In this document: piece by piece, positions 46,196-54,846 of the stretch
Layout: every line of letters begins with the position of its first letter
Position numbering within the stretch: the stretch's first letter is position 1
Source of the DNA: Rossellomorea marisflavi
Lineage (GTDB): Bacteria > Bacillota > Bacilli > Bacillales > Bacillaceae_B
Length of the DNA stretch: 64,000 nucleotides
Direction of reading: 5' to 3'
Assembly (NCBI RefSeq): GCF_009806575.1
Contig: NZ_CP047095.1
Span: 2,422,001-2,486,000 of the forward strand
Notes under the pieces: model-generated
Told to the model about the DNA's origin: nothing
Database searches by the model: none
The model's input: the letters and a program-made list of their open reading frames with translations, nothing else
Program-made: the position numbers and the translations under genes

Positions 46196-46414
46196 TCATG
46201 CGCCGAATTTCCTATCCCTGATCATCCCAGCTGAAAGGATATTCTCACGCCGGAACATCCTGATCCCCCTCTTCGTATGACAGTAGGCACGAACATGGGT
46301 AGCGGTTATGGACACAACGTGTATGACCCTCTCACTCAGCCGGGATTGACGGTCGATATAGATGATTTTCAATAGTATATCTTCTTCGATCGCTTTTCTC
46401 ATCAAGGGGTCCAT
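46196..46414 (-). CDS. 72-aa WYL-like protein under a LexA-box promoter
   Basis: The product (MDPLMRKAIEEDILLKIIYI... RAYCHTKRGIRMFRRENILS) is a single WYL-like fold: the R-x-x-R...Y...R...F...I pattern of WYL domains without HTH or C-terminal extension. GGAGTGGG precedes the ATG at 46414; the frame is open upstream but unsupported. A perfect SigA promoter with a LexA box in its spacer lies 30 nt upstream, so it should be DNA-damage induced. WYL domains often sense ligands or nucleic acid; the role is unknown. Confidence 0.7.
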   Translation of the reverse strand: MDPLMRKAIEEDILLKIIYIDRQSRLSERVIHVVSITATHVRAYCHTKRGIRMFRRENILSAGMIRDRKFGA

Positions 46415-46445
46415 AAGCCCACTCCATTCTGCCTGGTATGAGCTG

Positions 46446-46474
46446 ATTATATACGAACGTACGTTCTTTTTCAA
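46446..46474 (-). promoter_or_regulatory. SigA promoter containing a LexA (DinR) box
   Basis: Minus strand TTGAAA (46474-46469), 17-bp spacer, TATAAT (46451-46446). Inside the spacer, plus-strand CGAACGTACGTTCT (46454-46467) matches the Bacillus LexA consensus CGAACRNRYGTTYG at 13 of 14 positions. LexA bound here would cover RNA polymerase contacts. Confidence 0.75.
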
Positions 46475-46487
46475 GTGGGCGGTTTTC

Positions 46488-47180
46488 TTATGGCGTGATA
46501 TAGAACTCCTGATCAAGATGCCAAAGAAAGGCGAATAACCAGTCCAATTCATCCGAGTAGGATTCATACATCGTAATCAAGGTGTGGTGGGCATCGAAAA
46601 TGGCATGGAGGTTCGTCGGCAGAATCCCGGTTTGGATGGCAAACATATTTACGCCATTAAAGTTCAGTATCCACTTTTCGGCCCCCTTATAAATCAGGAT
46701 TTTATCATTCTCAAGGCTTCTCCACTCGAGAGCGGTCCGGCTGGCGTATTTTAAGATGAACCGTTTTCCCACGGAATGATCCATGTTCAGGACCCGCTTT
46801 CTCTTTAAAATCGGAAGGGGATCTTTATTTTCCCTGTAAAAGGCGTAATCTTTTCTGGGACTGAGGGGCTGCTGCCGATGGATGGCATACTTCACCCATC
46901 CATTGGTCTTCACAAAAAAATACCCTTCCTTCGTTGAGACCCCGATCAGTGTGCTGCTTGATACCGGCAATTCGCGGAACCAGATTCGGTACGCTTTCCT
47001 CAACTCCCTGTTCATACTGACTGAAAGATACAGATTGGAACAGGCAGGTATGAAAATCAACAGGGGAAAATAGAAAAGGTCATGCATGACGAGGAGCATG
47101 CCGACACCGACCAGGAAGTACATCGTTCCCCTGAAAAGGAGGGTATACTGCTCGTTCTTGTAGATTTGATAGAGATTCAT
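46488..47180 (-). CDS. Membrane-anchored protein of unknown function
   Basis: A 230-residue protein with two closely spaced TM helices at about 17-52 (MYFLVGVGMLLVMHDL, FPLLIFIPACSNLYL) and a ~170-residue cytosolic domain rich in aromatic and basic residues (KDYAFYRENKDPLPILKRKR, KRFILKYASRTALEWRSL). The layout resembles bacterial PH-like or tubby-like proteins, but this is not established. Ends just upstream of the LexA-box promoter. Confidence 0.65.
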   Translation of the reverse strand: MNLYQIYKNEQYTLLFRGTMYFLVGVGMLLVMHDLFYFPLLIFIPACSNLYLSVSMNRELRKAYRIWFRELPVSSSTLIGVSTKEGYFFVKTNGWVKYAIHRQQPLSPRKDYAFYRENKDPLPILKRKRVLNMDHSVGKRFILKYASRTALEWRSLENDKILIYKGAEKWILNFNGVNMFAIQTGILPTNLHAIFDAHHTLITMYESYSDELDWLFAFLWHLDQEFYITP

Positions 47181-47249
47181 TTAAGCCCGTCCTTTCAAGC
47201 AGGAATCACTACTATGCTATGAACCATCCATCACATGCAGAACAGAAAA

Positions 47250-47535
47250 GAAGTTGGGTCAACACGAAAAAGGTACCATGACATGACGAACCCGATCAGT
47301 GCAGGTTCTTTATACCGCTCATGATTTCCGGGAAAGACTTCGGGGAGCCCGTGAGCCTCCTCGGCAAGCCTGCGGGATCTCACATCAGCTACTCTTCCAG
47401 CAGAAGTCTTCGTCTTGCACTCCAGCTGGAAACAATGATCTGAATGGTCACAGGAAACAAACTAAAAACCCGAATTCAAGTGCCTGACTGTAGGCAATTG
47501 AATTCGGGCTTTACTAAACACGTTTGTCCCAGCTC
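47250..47535. repeat. Dispersed intergenic repeat, copy 2
   Basis: A degenerate copy of the element at 15581-15896. It keeps GACGAACCCGATCAGT, CCGCTCATGATTTCCG, the CCCGTGAGCCTCCTCGGCAA block, TCTTCGTCTTGCACTCCA, the AACCCGAATTCA...GAATTCGGG stem and the terminal TTTGTCCCAGC. It lies between the membrane protein start and the patatin stop codon, filling most of a 355-bp gap. Confidence 0.85.
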
Positions 47536-48384
47536 TTATGTCCACGATAAAATCCGGTTCAGCTGTGCTTCTGCGTCTCGATACCCCTGTTGGTAAAGAG
47601 CATCCAGTTTAGCAGGGTTTTTCTCGATCCTGCTTACTTGGAGTGGTTCCTGGGGCTGGATGATGATGACTTCCCCCCTCCGCTCTTTTTCCTCGAGTTC
47701 AGCAATCGTTTGGTTGTAATGAAGATACCGATTTTTCAGTGCATGGTACAAATGAGGATACTGGGGATATTTCCTCTTCACGAAATAAGAGAACCGGGAC
47801 GGTTTTTTCATATACCCGCGGTTCCGCGTCAAAATGACTACATTCTTCTTATATCCATCCCGTTCTGCCTGCTGGAAAGGCACTGGATCGCTGATGCCGC
47901 CATCGAGCAGTTCGTGGCCAGATAAGTTCACGATGGGCGCTACAAATGGAAGGGAACTGGACGCCCTGATCGCTGTGAGGAGCTCGTCCCCATAGTCACT
48001 CCTTCGGAAATACTGAGGTTTTCCTGTTGCACAGTTGGTCGTCCCGATCACGAATTCACTCTCATTTGATGCGAACGCATCGAAATCGAACGGCACGATT
48101 TTCCTCGGAATCTCTTCAAAAACATAGTCCATCCCGAAAAGTTCCCCGGTCTTCCAGTAATTCCTCCAGGACAGATAGCGGGGGTCACGGATGAAATCGA
48201 CATTGACCTTGCGATTTCTGCCTTTTTGTCTCGATAGGTAGGATGCGGCGTTACACGCCCCGGCCGATACCCCGATCACATAAGGAAAGTCCACTCCCTG
48301 CTCAAGGAAGTATTCAAGGGCACCTGCGGTATAGATCCCCCGCATGCCCCCACCTTCCAATACAAGTCCTCCGTTGATCTTCAT
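47536..48384 (-). CDS. Patatin-like phospholipase
   Basis: A 282-residue patatin-family lipid hydrolase. The oxyanion hole is GGGMRG, the nucleophile serine is in GVSAGACNA, and the catalytic aspartate is in LLDGGISDPVP, so the Ser-Asp dyad is complete. It resembles the Bacillus YqhO/YjjU-type cytosolic patatins of unknown substrate. It starts 12 nt after the Nudix gene and is probably co-transcribed. Confidence 0.92.
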   Translation of the reverse strand: MKINGGLVLEGGGMRGIYTAGALEYFLEQGVDFPYVIGVSAGACNAASYLSRQKGRNRKVNVDFIRDPRYLSWRNYWKTGELFGMDYVFEEIPRKIVPFDFDAFASNESEFVIGTTNCATGKPQYFRRSDYGDELLTAIRASSSLPFVAPIVNLSGHELLDGGISDPVPFQQAERDGYKKNVVILTRNRGYMKKPSRFSYFVKRKYPQYPHLYHALKNRYLHYNQTIAELEEKERRGEVIIIQPQEPLQVSRIEKNPAKLDALYQQGYRDAEAQLNRILSWT

Positions 48385-48396
48385 GATGTTTCCTCC

Positions 48397-48798
48397 TTAC
48401 CGATTCACTAAAAACGATTTCACTTGTTCGGGGTACAAGGTCGTAGACAATGCTTCGTCAAGCGACATCCAGACGGGCCTATAGCTCCCACTTCGATGTC
48501 CTGTAAACTCGTCCCCTTTCCCTGTTCCGAACGTCCCTTCATATTTTCCCACAAGAAAATAATGATGGACACCTTTTTGCTCGAACATCATGCAGGGCTG
48601 TAGGGACGCAACCGTTATCCCAAGCTCCTCTTGTGCTTCCCTTCGTGCGGCTTCCAGCGGTGTCTCACCTGATTCGATCCCGCCTCCCGGAATCACGTAG
48701 TAGATGCTGCCGCCCTTCACGCGTTTGATCAAGGCGATGCAGCCGTCCTCGATTAGGAGTACCCCTGCCCGGTCCCTCGCATCACGATTCACGATCAT
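48397..48798 (-). CDS. Nudix hydrolase
   Basis: A 133-residue single-domain Nudix protein; box GGGIESGETPLEAARREA then QEELGI. The N-terminal RAGVLLIEDGCIALIKRVK is typical of small MutT-like pyrophosphohydrolases. It overlaps the WYL regulator gene by 17 nt and sits between it and the patatin gene. Substrate unknown. Confidence 0.9.
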   Translation of the reverse strand: MIVNRDARDRAGVLLIEDGCIALIKRVKGGSIYYVIPGGGIESGETPLEAARREAQEELGITVASLQPCMMFEQKGVHHYFLVGKYEGTFGTGKGDEFTGHRSGSYRPVWMSLDEALSTTLYPEQVKSFLVNR

Positions 48799-49780
48799 AT
48801 AACCGGTGGAGGTTTTCCACCTCTTCTTTCACGGTCTCCTGAAGGGTTTTCGGTGACAGGACCATCATCTTGGATGCAAATCCGAGGATCCAGTTCACCA
48901 GGCCGTCGCTTATCCGGGCTTTGGTTGTAAGGATGAAATGGTCTTCTCCGTCGCGGGTCGTCGAGATGTCCTTGCCGAACTTATCGATGATCACATTGAT
49001 CAAGTTGTTGCGGCAGCGGATCTTGATCCATTCTTCATCCCCTGCAAACATATGGAATGTTGACTGTGTATAGCTTGAAACATCAAACGATTCATAGGCG
49101 AAGGTTTCATCCGATTCCATTACATTCTGAAGCCTGTCCACCCGGTAATGACGGATTTCTTCCGCCTCGAAATAATAAGCGATCAAGTAATAGAAATCAT
49201 TCGCCCACGCGAGGGCATAGGGTTTCACACGGTAGACCCGTCCTTCATGGCTGAGCTGGAATTTCTTATCCACATCGTATCGCCCATACTGAAAGGTGAT
49301 GACCCTCCTTTGTTCGATGGCTTCATGGATTTTATGTATCGCGAGGCGGATATAGGGGTTTTCGCTTTTGATCGACGAATCGATCTGAATTTCATTTTGG
49401 AGCTTCTTCCCCTGATGGGTACTTGTCAGCCGGCGGATCTTCCCTGTCAGCTGACGGGTTTCTTTCCTCGAGATGAATTTCGCCGATACGACTGCGTCGA
49501 TGAGCATGCGAAGCTCGTACAGTTCGAAGAGGCGGTACTGATGGCTATAGTACTTCGGCATCCCTTCTTTTTCCTGATTCACGGTGATATCGAATCCATT
49601 CTGAATCAGATGCTCCATATCATCTTTGAGTGAATGTTTATTCAACTTCACATCGGGACCATATTGCTGCTTGAAGCGATGGATAAGATCATCCAGGGTC
49701 TTCTGCCTTTCTTCATCCGTCTCTTCGCTCAAGATCTGCCTCAATTGAAGCAACCGGTCTTTGTTATCCAGTCTTGTCAA
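48782..49780 (-). CDS. WYL-domain transcriptional regulator
   Basis: A 332-residue regulator: N-terminal winged-helix-like region (DDLIHRFKQQYGPDVKLNKH, SLKDDMEHLIQNGF), a central WYL domain (VYRVKPYALAWANDFYYLIA, RHYRVDRL) and a C-terminal WCX extension. TTG start at 49780 behind GGGGGAGG. It heads a three-gene unit with Nudix and patatin and may control its own promoter, near which a CCGGC-TGT-GCCGG palindrome lies. Confidence 0.88.
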   Translation of the reverse strand: MTRLDNKDRLLQLRQILSEETDEERQKTLDDLIHRFKQQYGPDVKLNKHSLKDDMEHLIQNGFDITVNQEKEGMPKYYSHQYRLFELYELRMLIDAVVSAKFISRKETRQLTGKIRRLTSTHQGKKLQNEIQIDSSIKSENPYIRLAIHKIHEAIEQRRVITFQYGRYDVDKKFQLSHEGRVYRVKPYALAWANDFYYLIAYYFEAEEIRHYRVDRLQNVMESDETFAYESFDVSSYTQSTFHMFAGDEEWIKIRCRNNLINVIIDKFGKDISTTRDGEDHFILTTKARISDGLVNWILGFASKMMVLSPKTLQETVKEEVENLHRLYDRES

Positions 49781-49797
49781 TGTCCTCCCCCTGTTCC

Positions 49798-49872
49798 CCG
49801 GCTGTGCCGGCTGGAGCGTATTATCTCCTAGTGGATTCTATAAAGTTATCAATCTAAGGGTAAATTTGTCAA
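49798..49872 (-). promoter_or_regulatory. Promoter and palindrome of the WYL-regulator operon
   Basis: Minus strand TTGACA (49872-49867) with TAACTT after 18 bp. Downstream, CCGGCTGTGCCGG (49798-49810) is a perfect interrupted palindrome just before the SD and may be an operator. Confidence 0.4.
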
Positions 49873-49881
49873 TGCGTAAAG

Positions 49882-49913
49882 AAAAAAGCCCCTGTAGAAA
49901 CAGGGGCTTTTGA
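49882..49913. terminator. Intrinsic terminator
   Basis: AAAAGCCCCTG / CAGGGGCTTTT with loop TAGAAA. It ends the DUF4870 gene on the minus strand. Confidence 0.9.
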
Positions 49914-49914
49914 C

Positions 49915-50250
49915 TTATTTGATGAAACGGATGACGGTCGGGATCCGGTATGTTTCCCCTCCGTATGATTTAACGGCCGCGATGATGGTGAAGACGAAGG
50001 CCAAGATTCCTACCACCGGAAGAAGGACAAATCCGATGAGGATGAGCATCAACAGACTTGCTACGATACTGTAAATCGTATAAGAGATAAGGAAGTTGAG
50101 GTATTCCTTACCGTGGAAATCCACAAATTCCGAGTCCTCCCTCTTCATCAGCCAGATGATCAAGGGGCCGATGAAGGTTGTGAAGAAGCTTGTCAAATAG
50201 ATTAGCATCGCCATGAGTTTTTCGTCACTTGTAGGCATAGGTCTTTCCAT
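49915..50250 (-). CDS. DUF4870 (Tic20-like) membrane protein
   Basis: A 111-residue protein with three TM segments and the DUF4870 pattern: MAMLIYLTSFFTTFIGPLII, then the FVDFHGKEYLNFLISYTIY loop and a C-terminal TM. Family members are widespread in Bacillus with unknown function. GGAGGA lies 11 nt before the ATG. Divergent from uppP. Confidence 0.88.
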   Translation of the reverse strand: MERPMPTSDEKLMAMLIYLTSFFTTFIGPLIIWLMKREDSEFVDFHGKEYLNFLISYTIYSIVASLLMLILIGFVLLPVVGILAFVFTIIAAVKSYGGETYRIPTVIRFIK

Positions 50251-50411
50251 AAATTCTCATTCCTCCATAAAAAAATAATAAGTTCATATATATGTACGCA
50301 TGAATCAATCAAAAGTTTCACAGATTGGAAAACTTTCATAGATTAGACTCTTTTTGAATATAAGTGAATGGAATGAGTTTGTCCATACCATTAGGGAAGA
50401 AAGGCGGTCTT

Positions 50412-51193
50412 GTGTTGAGTAAATTAGAAGCATTCATTCTCGGGATCATCCAGGGGCTGACGGAATTCCTGCCCATTTCGAGCACGGGGCATCTTTACCT
50501 CGGGAGGCTTGCCTTCGGACTGGAGGAGGCCGGGCTATTCCTCGATACGATGCTTCATATCGGGACGCTTATCGCCGTCCTTGTGGTGTATCAAAAAGAG
50601 CTTCTTCACATGATCCGGCATCCGTTTTCAAAACTATCATTGATTCTTATCATCGGCACGGTACCGGCTGTCATCGTCGGCCTGCTTTTCAAGGATTTTT
50701 TCGACAGCATCTCTAAAAACGGTGTCACCATCGGGTGGGAATTCATTGCGACGGGGTGCATCATGTATTTCGCTGACAATGTGAAAGGCGGGTACAAGAA
50801 ACTGCAGGATCTAACCTATACCGATGCCTTGGTGATCGGGAGCTTCCAGGCTGCTGCCATCTTTCCTGCCCTTAGCCGTTCGGGGCTTACCATTGCTGCA
50901 GGGCTCATCCGGAAGCTAGACCGGGAGACAGCCGCTTATTTTTCTTTCCTGCTCTCCACTCCCGCTATACTCGGGGCATCGTCCTGCAAGGAAAAGACTT
51001 GTTCAGCGGCCACACCGAAGCCATCAGCTTCACAAGCCTCCTCATCGGGACAGTGAGTGCAGGGCTCTTCGGATATTTCGCCATCGTCGGGATGATCAAT
51101 TTTCTCAAGAAACGGTCACTGAAAGTATTCTCATATTATGTTTGGGCCCTGGGTATCGCCATTTTGATCCTGCAGTTTACGGGAGTCCTTTAG
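50412..51193 (+). pseudogene. uppP: Undecaprenyl-diphosphatase UppP, frame broken at GGGG (50973-50976)
   Basis: The upstream frame gives a classical UppP/BacA: LGIIQGLTEFLPISSTGHL with the catalytic Glu/Ser-Ser region, and PALSRSGLTIAAG with the arginine/serine site. After LLSTPAILG it goes out of frame and stops at 51056. The lost part continues in another frame as IVLQGKDLFSG...AIVGMINFL and ends at 51193. One extra G at 50973-50976 restores a ~260-residue protein. The likely start is the GTG at 50412. The enzyme recycles the undecaprenyl carrier and confers bacitracin tolerance. Confidence 0.88.
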
Positions 51194-51206
51194 GAGGTGG
51201 ATGATC

Positions 51207-51806
51207 ATGGATACGGATTGGATCCTTCAGCTCTTATCCACGCTGGGTGACTGGGGGTATATCGGGGTGGCGGCGGCCCTCATGGTCGAAGTGATCCCGA
51301 GCGAGCTGGTCCTCGGCTATGCCGGCTATCTTGTTCATGCCGGACAGATCAGTCTTGTGGGAGCTATGCTGAGCGGGATGATCGGAGGGACCCTTGCTCA
51401 GGTTTTCTTATACTGGCTCGGCCGCTATGGTGGACGCCCGTTTTTTGATCGATATGGAAAATTCCTTCTCATGCCTCCCCGGCATATCGAGGCCGCTGAG
51501 AAATGGTTTGAAAAACACGGGACCTTCGTCGTTTTCACGGCCCGGTTCATCCCGGTTGTACGTCATGCCATCAGTATACCGGCGGGGATGTCGAGGATGC
51601 CCCTCTCTTCTTTTTGTTTGTATACCTTTGCCGCCATGTTTCCTTGGACGCTCCTGTTCCTGCTTGTCGGCATGCAGCTCGGTACACACTGGCAGCACAT
51701 CGAAGTGATCGGCGTACGGTACATCAAACCGTTGGCCGCGATTGCCATCGGCGGGATAGCACTCTACGTATTGTTTACTTTCTTGCGGAGCCGGAAGAGA
51801 AGATGA
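51207..51806 (+). CDS. DedA-family membrane protein
   Basis: A 199-residue DedA/SNARE-associated family protein with re-entrant helices and four to five TMs. Family motifs include the E-x-[IP]-P segment (VEVIPSELVLGYAGYL) and the basic motif FTARFIPVVRHAISIPAGM. DedA proteins include undecaprenyl-phosphate flippases (UptA type), which suits its position 13 nt after uppP. ATG at 51207 (AGGAGG, 9 nt) is preferred over 51201. Confidence 0.9.
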   Translation: MDTDWILQLLSTLGDWGYIGVAAALMVEVIPSELVLGYAGYLVHAGQISLVGAMLSGMIGGTLAQVFLYWLGRYGGRPFFDRYGKFLLMPPRHIEAAEKWFEKHGTFVVFTARFIPVVRHAISIPAGMSRMPLSSFCLYTFAAMFPWTLLFLLVGMQLGTHWQHIEVIGVRYIKPLAAIAIGGIALYVLFTFLRSRKRR

Positions 51807-51869
51807 CTTCTATTATCAGGCAGGATTGATTACAATAGAACTATTACCTGATAAGGAAGGGACGACCTT

Positions 51870-52996
51870 ATGAATCGATTACTCTTAACCAATGCAACCA
51901 TCTACCCCATCTCAAGTCCTCCGATTCAAAACGGCTCCGTGTTGATCGAGGACGGCATCATCAGGCAGGTGTATGCACGTGCCTTCGAGGCCACGGATAT
52001 TCCTTGGATCGACTGCGGGGGCGGCATCTTCTCCCAGGGCTTATCGATGCCCATACCCATCTGGGATTATATGATGAAGGGACGGGCTGGGCGGGGAATG
52101 ACGCCAACGAAACCATCGAGCCCATGACTCCCCACGTCCGGGCATTCGACGGTGTCTACCCCCTTGACCCCGGGTTTACAGACGCACTGAAGTACGGGGT
52201 GACGACGGTCAATGTGATGCCCGGAAGCGCCAATGTCATCGGGGGCACCACATCTGTCATCAAAACGTTCGGTTCGAACATCAGCTCCATGATCGTCAGG
52301 AAGACATCGGGACTGAAGCTTGCACTCGGAGAGAATCCCAAACGGATCCACAGTAACGGGAACAATGATTCCATCACGCGCATGGGCATCATGGGCATGC
52401 TCAGGGAAGCTTTCTTCACGGCAAAATATTGTGACCATCCCGATGACCTCCGGGTTGCCCCGCTGGTGGCTGCACTGAAGCGGGAGATCCCGGTCCGCAT
52501 TCACGCCCACAGGGCAGACGATATCCTGTCAGCCATCCGGTTCGCCGATGAGTTCAACCTCGACCTACGTATCGAACATTGTACGGAAGGTCATCTCATT
52601 GCCCAGGAACTCCAGGGACGGAATCTTAAAGTATCCGTCGGTCCGACCTTCACGAGGCGTTCCAAGGTGGAACTGAAGAATAAAAGCTGGATGACCTATC
52701 AAAAATTGACGGAAGCAGGCGTCGAAGTGTCGATTACAACGGACCACCCTTATACGCCGATTCAGTATTTGAATATGTGCGCTGCCATCGCTGTGAGGGA
52801 AGGACTCGATGAAGGGAAGGCCCTGGAGGGAATCACCCTCGCTCCTGCCAGGAACCTTGGCGTATCGGACCGTGTCGGCAGCATTGAAGCCGGGAAGGAT
52901 GCTGATCTTGTACTCTGGACCCATCATCCGTTCCATTTCATGGCGAAACCCGTGCTCACATTGGTGAATGGACGGACGGCTTTCAGCAACCTATAA
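51870..52996 (+). pseudogene. Amidohydrolase, frame broken at GGGGG (52017-52021)
   Basis: The first frame starts MNRLLLTNATIYPISS and reaches WIDCGG; the second frame then carries the metal-site motif PGLIDAHTHLG, through RIHAHRADDI and IEHCTEGHL, to TTDHPYTP and the C-terminal EAGKDADLVLW. Adding one G to the G5 run gives CGGRHLLPGLIDAHTHL and a ~375-residue imidazolonepropionase-like amidohydrolase. AAGGAAGGG precedes the ATG. Substrate unknown; related Bacillus genes are annotated as amidohydrolase of the urease superfamily. Confidence 0.85.
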
Positions 52997-53230
52997 AAGG
53001 GCGCGGACGGATTGATTTCAATCCCCTCCATCCCTTGTGACGCATAGGATTGACGGATTTCCCTTCCTGTTTTTTCGACCTTTACAATCTTAAAAAAATA
53101 AATACAAAAAAACAGCATTTACCCTATTCCCTTTTTGTCGATTATCTTATATGATACAGAAAGGATATAGAATATTTCCTATTACATTGTTCTGAACACG
53201 CGATCTATTTATAGATAGGGCGATTGTAAT

Positions 53231-53371
53231 GGAGGGAAGGCAAAAGGTGCGCCACCAGTTTCTTGACTGGTCTTAGTGGGTTCGATTCCCACCCCGAAAT
53301 TTTTTAGTTACCATTTAAAAATTTCGAGGGTGGATCGTTCACAACGGGACTGCCCTCAAGGAGGGTCTACT
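53231..53371 (+). promoter_or_regulatory. Structured attenuator-like leader of the GNAT gene
   Basis: The leader can form several helices: ACCAGT/ACTGGT (53254-53271), GTGGG/CCCAC with a TTCGATT loop like a tRNA T-arm (53276-53292), a long alternative CCACCCCGAAATTTTT with AAAAATTTCGAGGGTGG (53288-53333) that excludes the T-arm hairpin, and CCCTC-AAG-GAGGG (53353-53365), which hides the SD of the GNAT gene. A nine-codon ORF with its own SD lies at 53247-53276. No known riboswitch class fits by eye. Region 52997-53230 upstream shows nothing else I can name. Confidence 0.5.
53247..53276 (+). CDS. Putative 9-aa leader peptide
   Basis: GTG CGC ... TAG encodes MRHQFLDWS. GGAGGGAAGG (53231-53240) sits at a workable distance. 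Short leader peptides of this size regulate cat and erm genes by stalling, freeing the downstream SD. Here the reading frame lies across the ACCAGT/ACTGGT hairpin and ends at the foot of the GTGGG/CCCAC hairpin. Inference only. Confidence 0.35.
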   Translation: MRHQFLDWS

Positions 53372-53923
53372 ATGATCAAGAGACGGGACCTTAATGAGTG
53401 TCATGAACTATTCGACCTCATGGTGCATCCGGATGTCTTCCCTTTTGTGCGTCAAAAAGCACATTCCTATGAAGAACTGTTATTCTTGACGAAACAAACC
53501 ATTGAAGCAGAAGACCGCGGCGAGCTCATCTCCCGCACCATCACCGATGAATGGGGCAACCCCATCGGAACCATCAACCTTTACGACATCCAGGAAGGCG
53601 CCGGGTTCCTCGGGACATGGTTAGGTAAGCCCTATCACGGGAAAGGCTATAATCAACCTGCAAAGGATGCCTTTTTCCACGAGCTATTTTATGAACTCGG
53701 TATGGAAACGATTTTCATGAGGATCCGCAAAGTGAATGCGCGGTCAAGAAAAGCGGCTGAAAAACTGCCTTATGTCGTCAATGCGAACGAAACGAGGGCA
53801 TCCCTATACGCTCAGCTCAATGCGGCGGAAGATGTCTATGACCTATACGAAATTCCCAAAGACCTCTATACGCTTTACCTTTATCAGCAGGAGCAGGCTG
53901 AAGAAGAGGCGATGGAAGCTTGA
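53372..53923 (+). CDS. GNAT acetyltransferase (RimJ/RimL-like)
   Basis: A 183-residue acetyltransferase of the ribosomal-protein/antibiotic acetyltransferase-like subgroup: MIKRRDLNECHELFDLM, then GTINLYDIQEGAGFLGTWLG and KPYHGKGYNQPAKDAFFHEL with the acetyl-CoA loop (Y-H-G-K-G-Y), and KVNARSRKAAEKL. The helical C-terminus is acidic (QQEQAEEEAMEA). The ATG at 53372 is behind AAGGAGGG; this SD is sequestered in the leader hairpin, so expression is probably inducible. Substrate unknown. Confidence 0.85.
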   Translation: MIKRRDLNECHELFDLMVHPDVFPFVRQKAHSYEELLFLTKQTIEAEDRGELISRTITDEWGNPIGTINLYDIQEGAGFLGTWLGKPYHGKGYNQPAKDAFFHELFYELGMETIFMRIRKVNARSRKAAEKLPYVVNANETRASLYAQLNAAEDVYDLYEIPKDLYTLYLYQQEQAEEEAMEA

Positions 53924-53928
53924 AATGA

Positions 53929-53958
53929 AGACACCGGCCAGCCGGTGTCTATTTTTTT
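53929..53958 (+). terminator. Intrinsic terminator
   Basis: GACACCGGC / GCCGGTGTC followed by TATTTTTTT, just after the GNAT stop. Confidence 0.92.
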
Positions 53959-54030
53959 GCATTCTCCCTATACATAATTCCCCCTTCTGTCAGGCAAACT
54001 GTCTGTAAAGTGTTAAGGAGGGGCATTCCT

Positions 54031-54548
54031 ATGATTCTTCGCGTACTTCTCGTCATCCTGTCTTGGTTCAGCTTGATCTTTCTGCGGCGGACGGATATTC
54101 TTCGTTATTCACCGGCAGCCATCCTGGTGTCATTCATCTTGACTGTCGTTTCCTTCATCAATCCTGTGCTTAAACTTTGGAAGGTGAAGGGAAATAAGAA
54201 GGCACAGGTGTTGGCCGATCTCTCGTTCATCATCGGTCCATTTTTCGCAGCAACCATTTGGGTGTTCAAACTGTCTTTTCACTCTTTCCCCTATACCTAT
54301 TCCTGAACGGAGCGGTGAATTACTTTTTTGCCTACCCCATGACGGCATTCTTCCAAAAACAAGGGCTGTACAAGCTTCTGCACATGAATAAGCATGTCTT
54401 ATACGGCGTGAGCATCCTGTATGCCATCGTCATCTATCTCTATCAGCGCGGCATCGAAAACTTATGCACTGCGCTGAAAGACATTCGCCACAAAAGATTT
54501 TCGGATGTTACAAACGATGTCCTCGCCGAAAAGATCTCCAAGGGATAA
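54031..54548 (+). pseudogene. CBO0543-family membrane protein, frame broken at 54285-54291
   Basis: The first frame (MILRVLLVILSWFSLIFLRR... LSFIIGPFFAATIWVFKL) stops at 54306; the second continues FPLYLFLNGAVNYFFAYPM to KISKG at 54548. One extra C or T in TTTCCCC joins them into a ~172-residue, five-TM CBO0543-type protein, a Firmicutes family of unknown function. AAGGAGGGG lies 8 nt before the ATG at 54031. Confidence 0.8.
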
Positions 54549-54556
54549 AACTAATA

Positions 54557-54843
54557 AGGGAGCCATAAATGACGAACACGATCAGTATAGGTTCCTCATA
54601 CCGCTCATGATTTCCGTGCAAAACTTCGCTTTCAGCGGCTAGCCCGTGCGCCTCCCCGGCATGCCTGAGGGATCTCACATACGCTACTCTTCCCGCAGGA
54701 GTCTTCGTCTTGCACTCCAATCAACCGCTGGAAACAATGAAATCGTAATGGTCATGAAACAAATGAAAAACCCGAACCATACTGCCTGAACGGCAAATGA
54801 ATTCGGGTTTTTCTATGACTGAAATACGTTTGTCCCAGGCTCT
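54557..54843. repeat. Dispersed intergenic repeat, copy 3
   Basis: A third copy of the element at 15581-15896. It keeps GACGAACACGATCAGTATAGG, CCGCTCATGATTTCCG, the CCCGTGCGCCTCCCCGGCA block, TCTTCGTCTTGCACTCCA and ATCAACCGCTGGAAACAATG, and ends GTTTGTCCCAGGCTC. The left terminal repeat is lost and the central AACCCGAA...TTCGGGTT stem is degenerate. Confidence 0.85.
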
Positions 54844-54846
54844 TTG

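Noticed and set aside
53276..53303. tRNA gene suggested by GTGGGTTCGATTCCCAC
   Set aside because: The T-arm-like hairpin is present, but there is no 7-bp acceptor partner upstream, no seven-base anticodon loop and no D-arm, so it is not a tRNA. I treat it as part of the leader structure.
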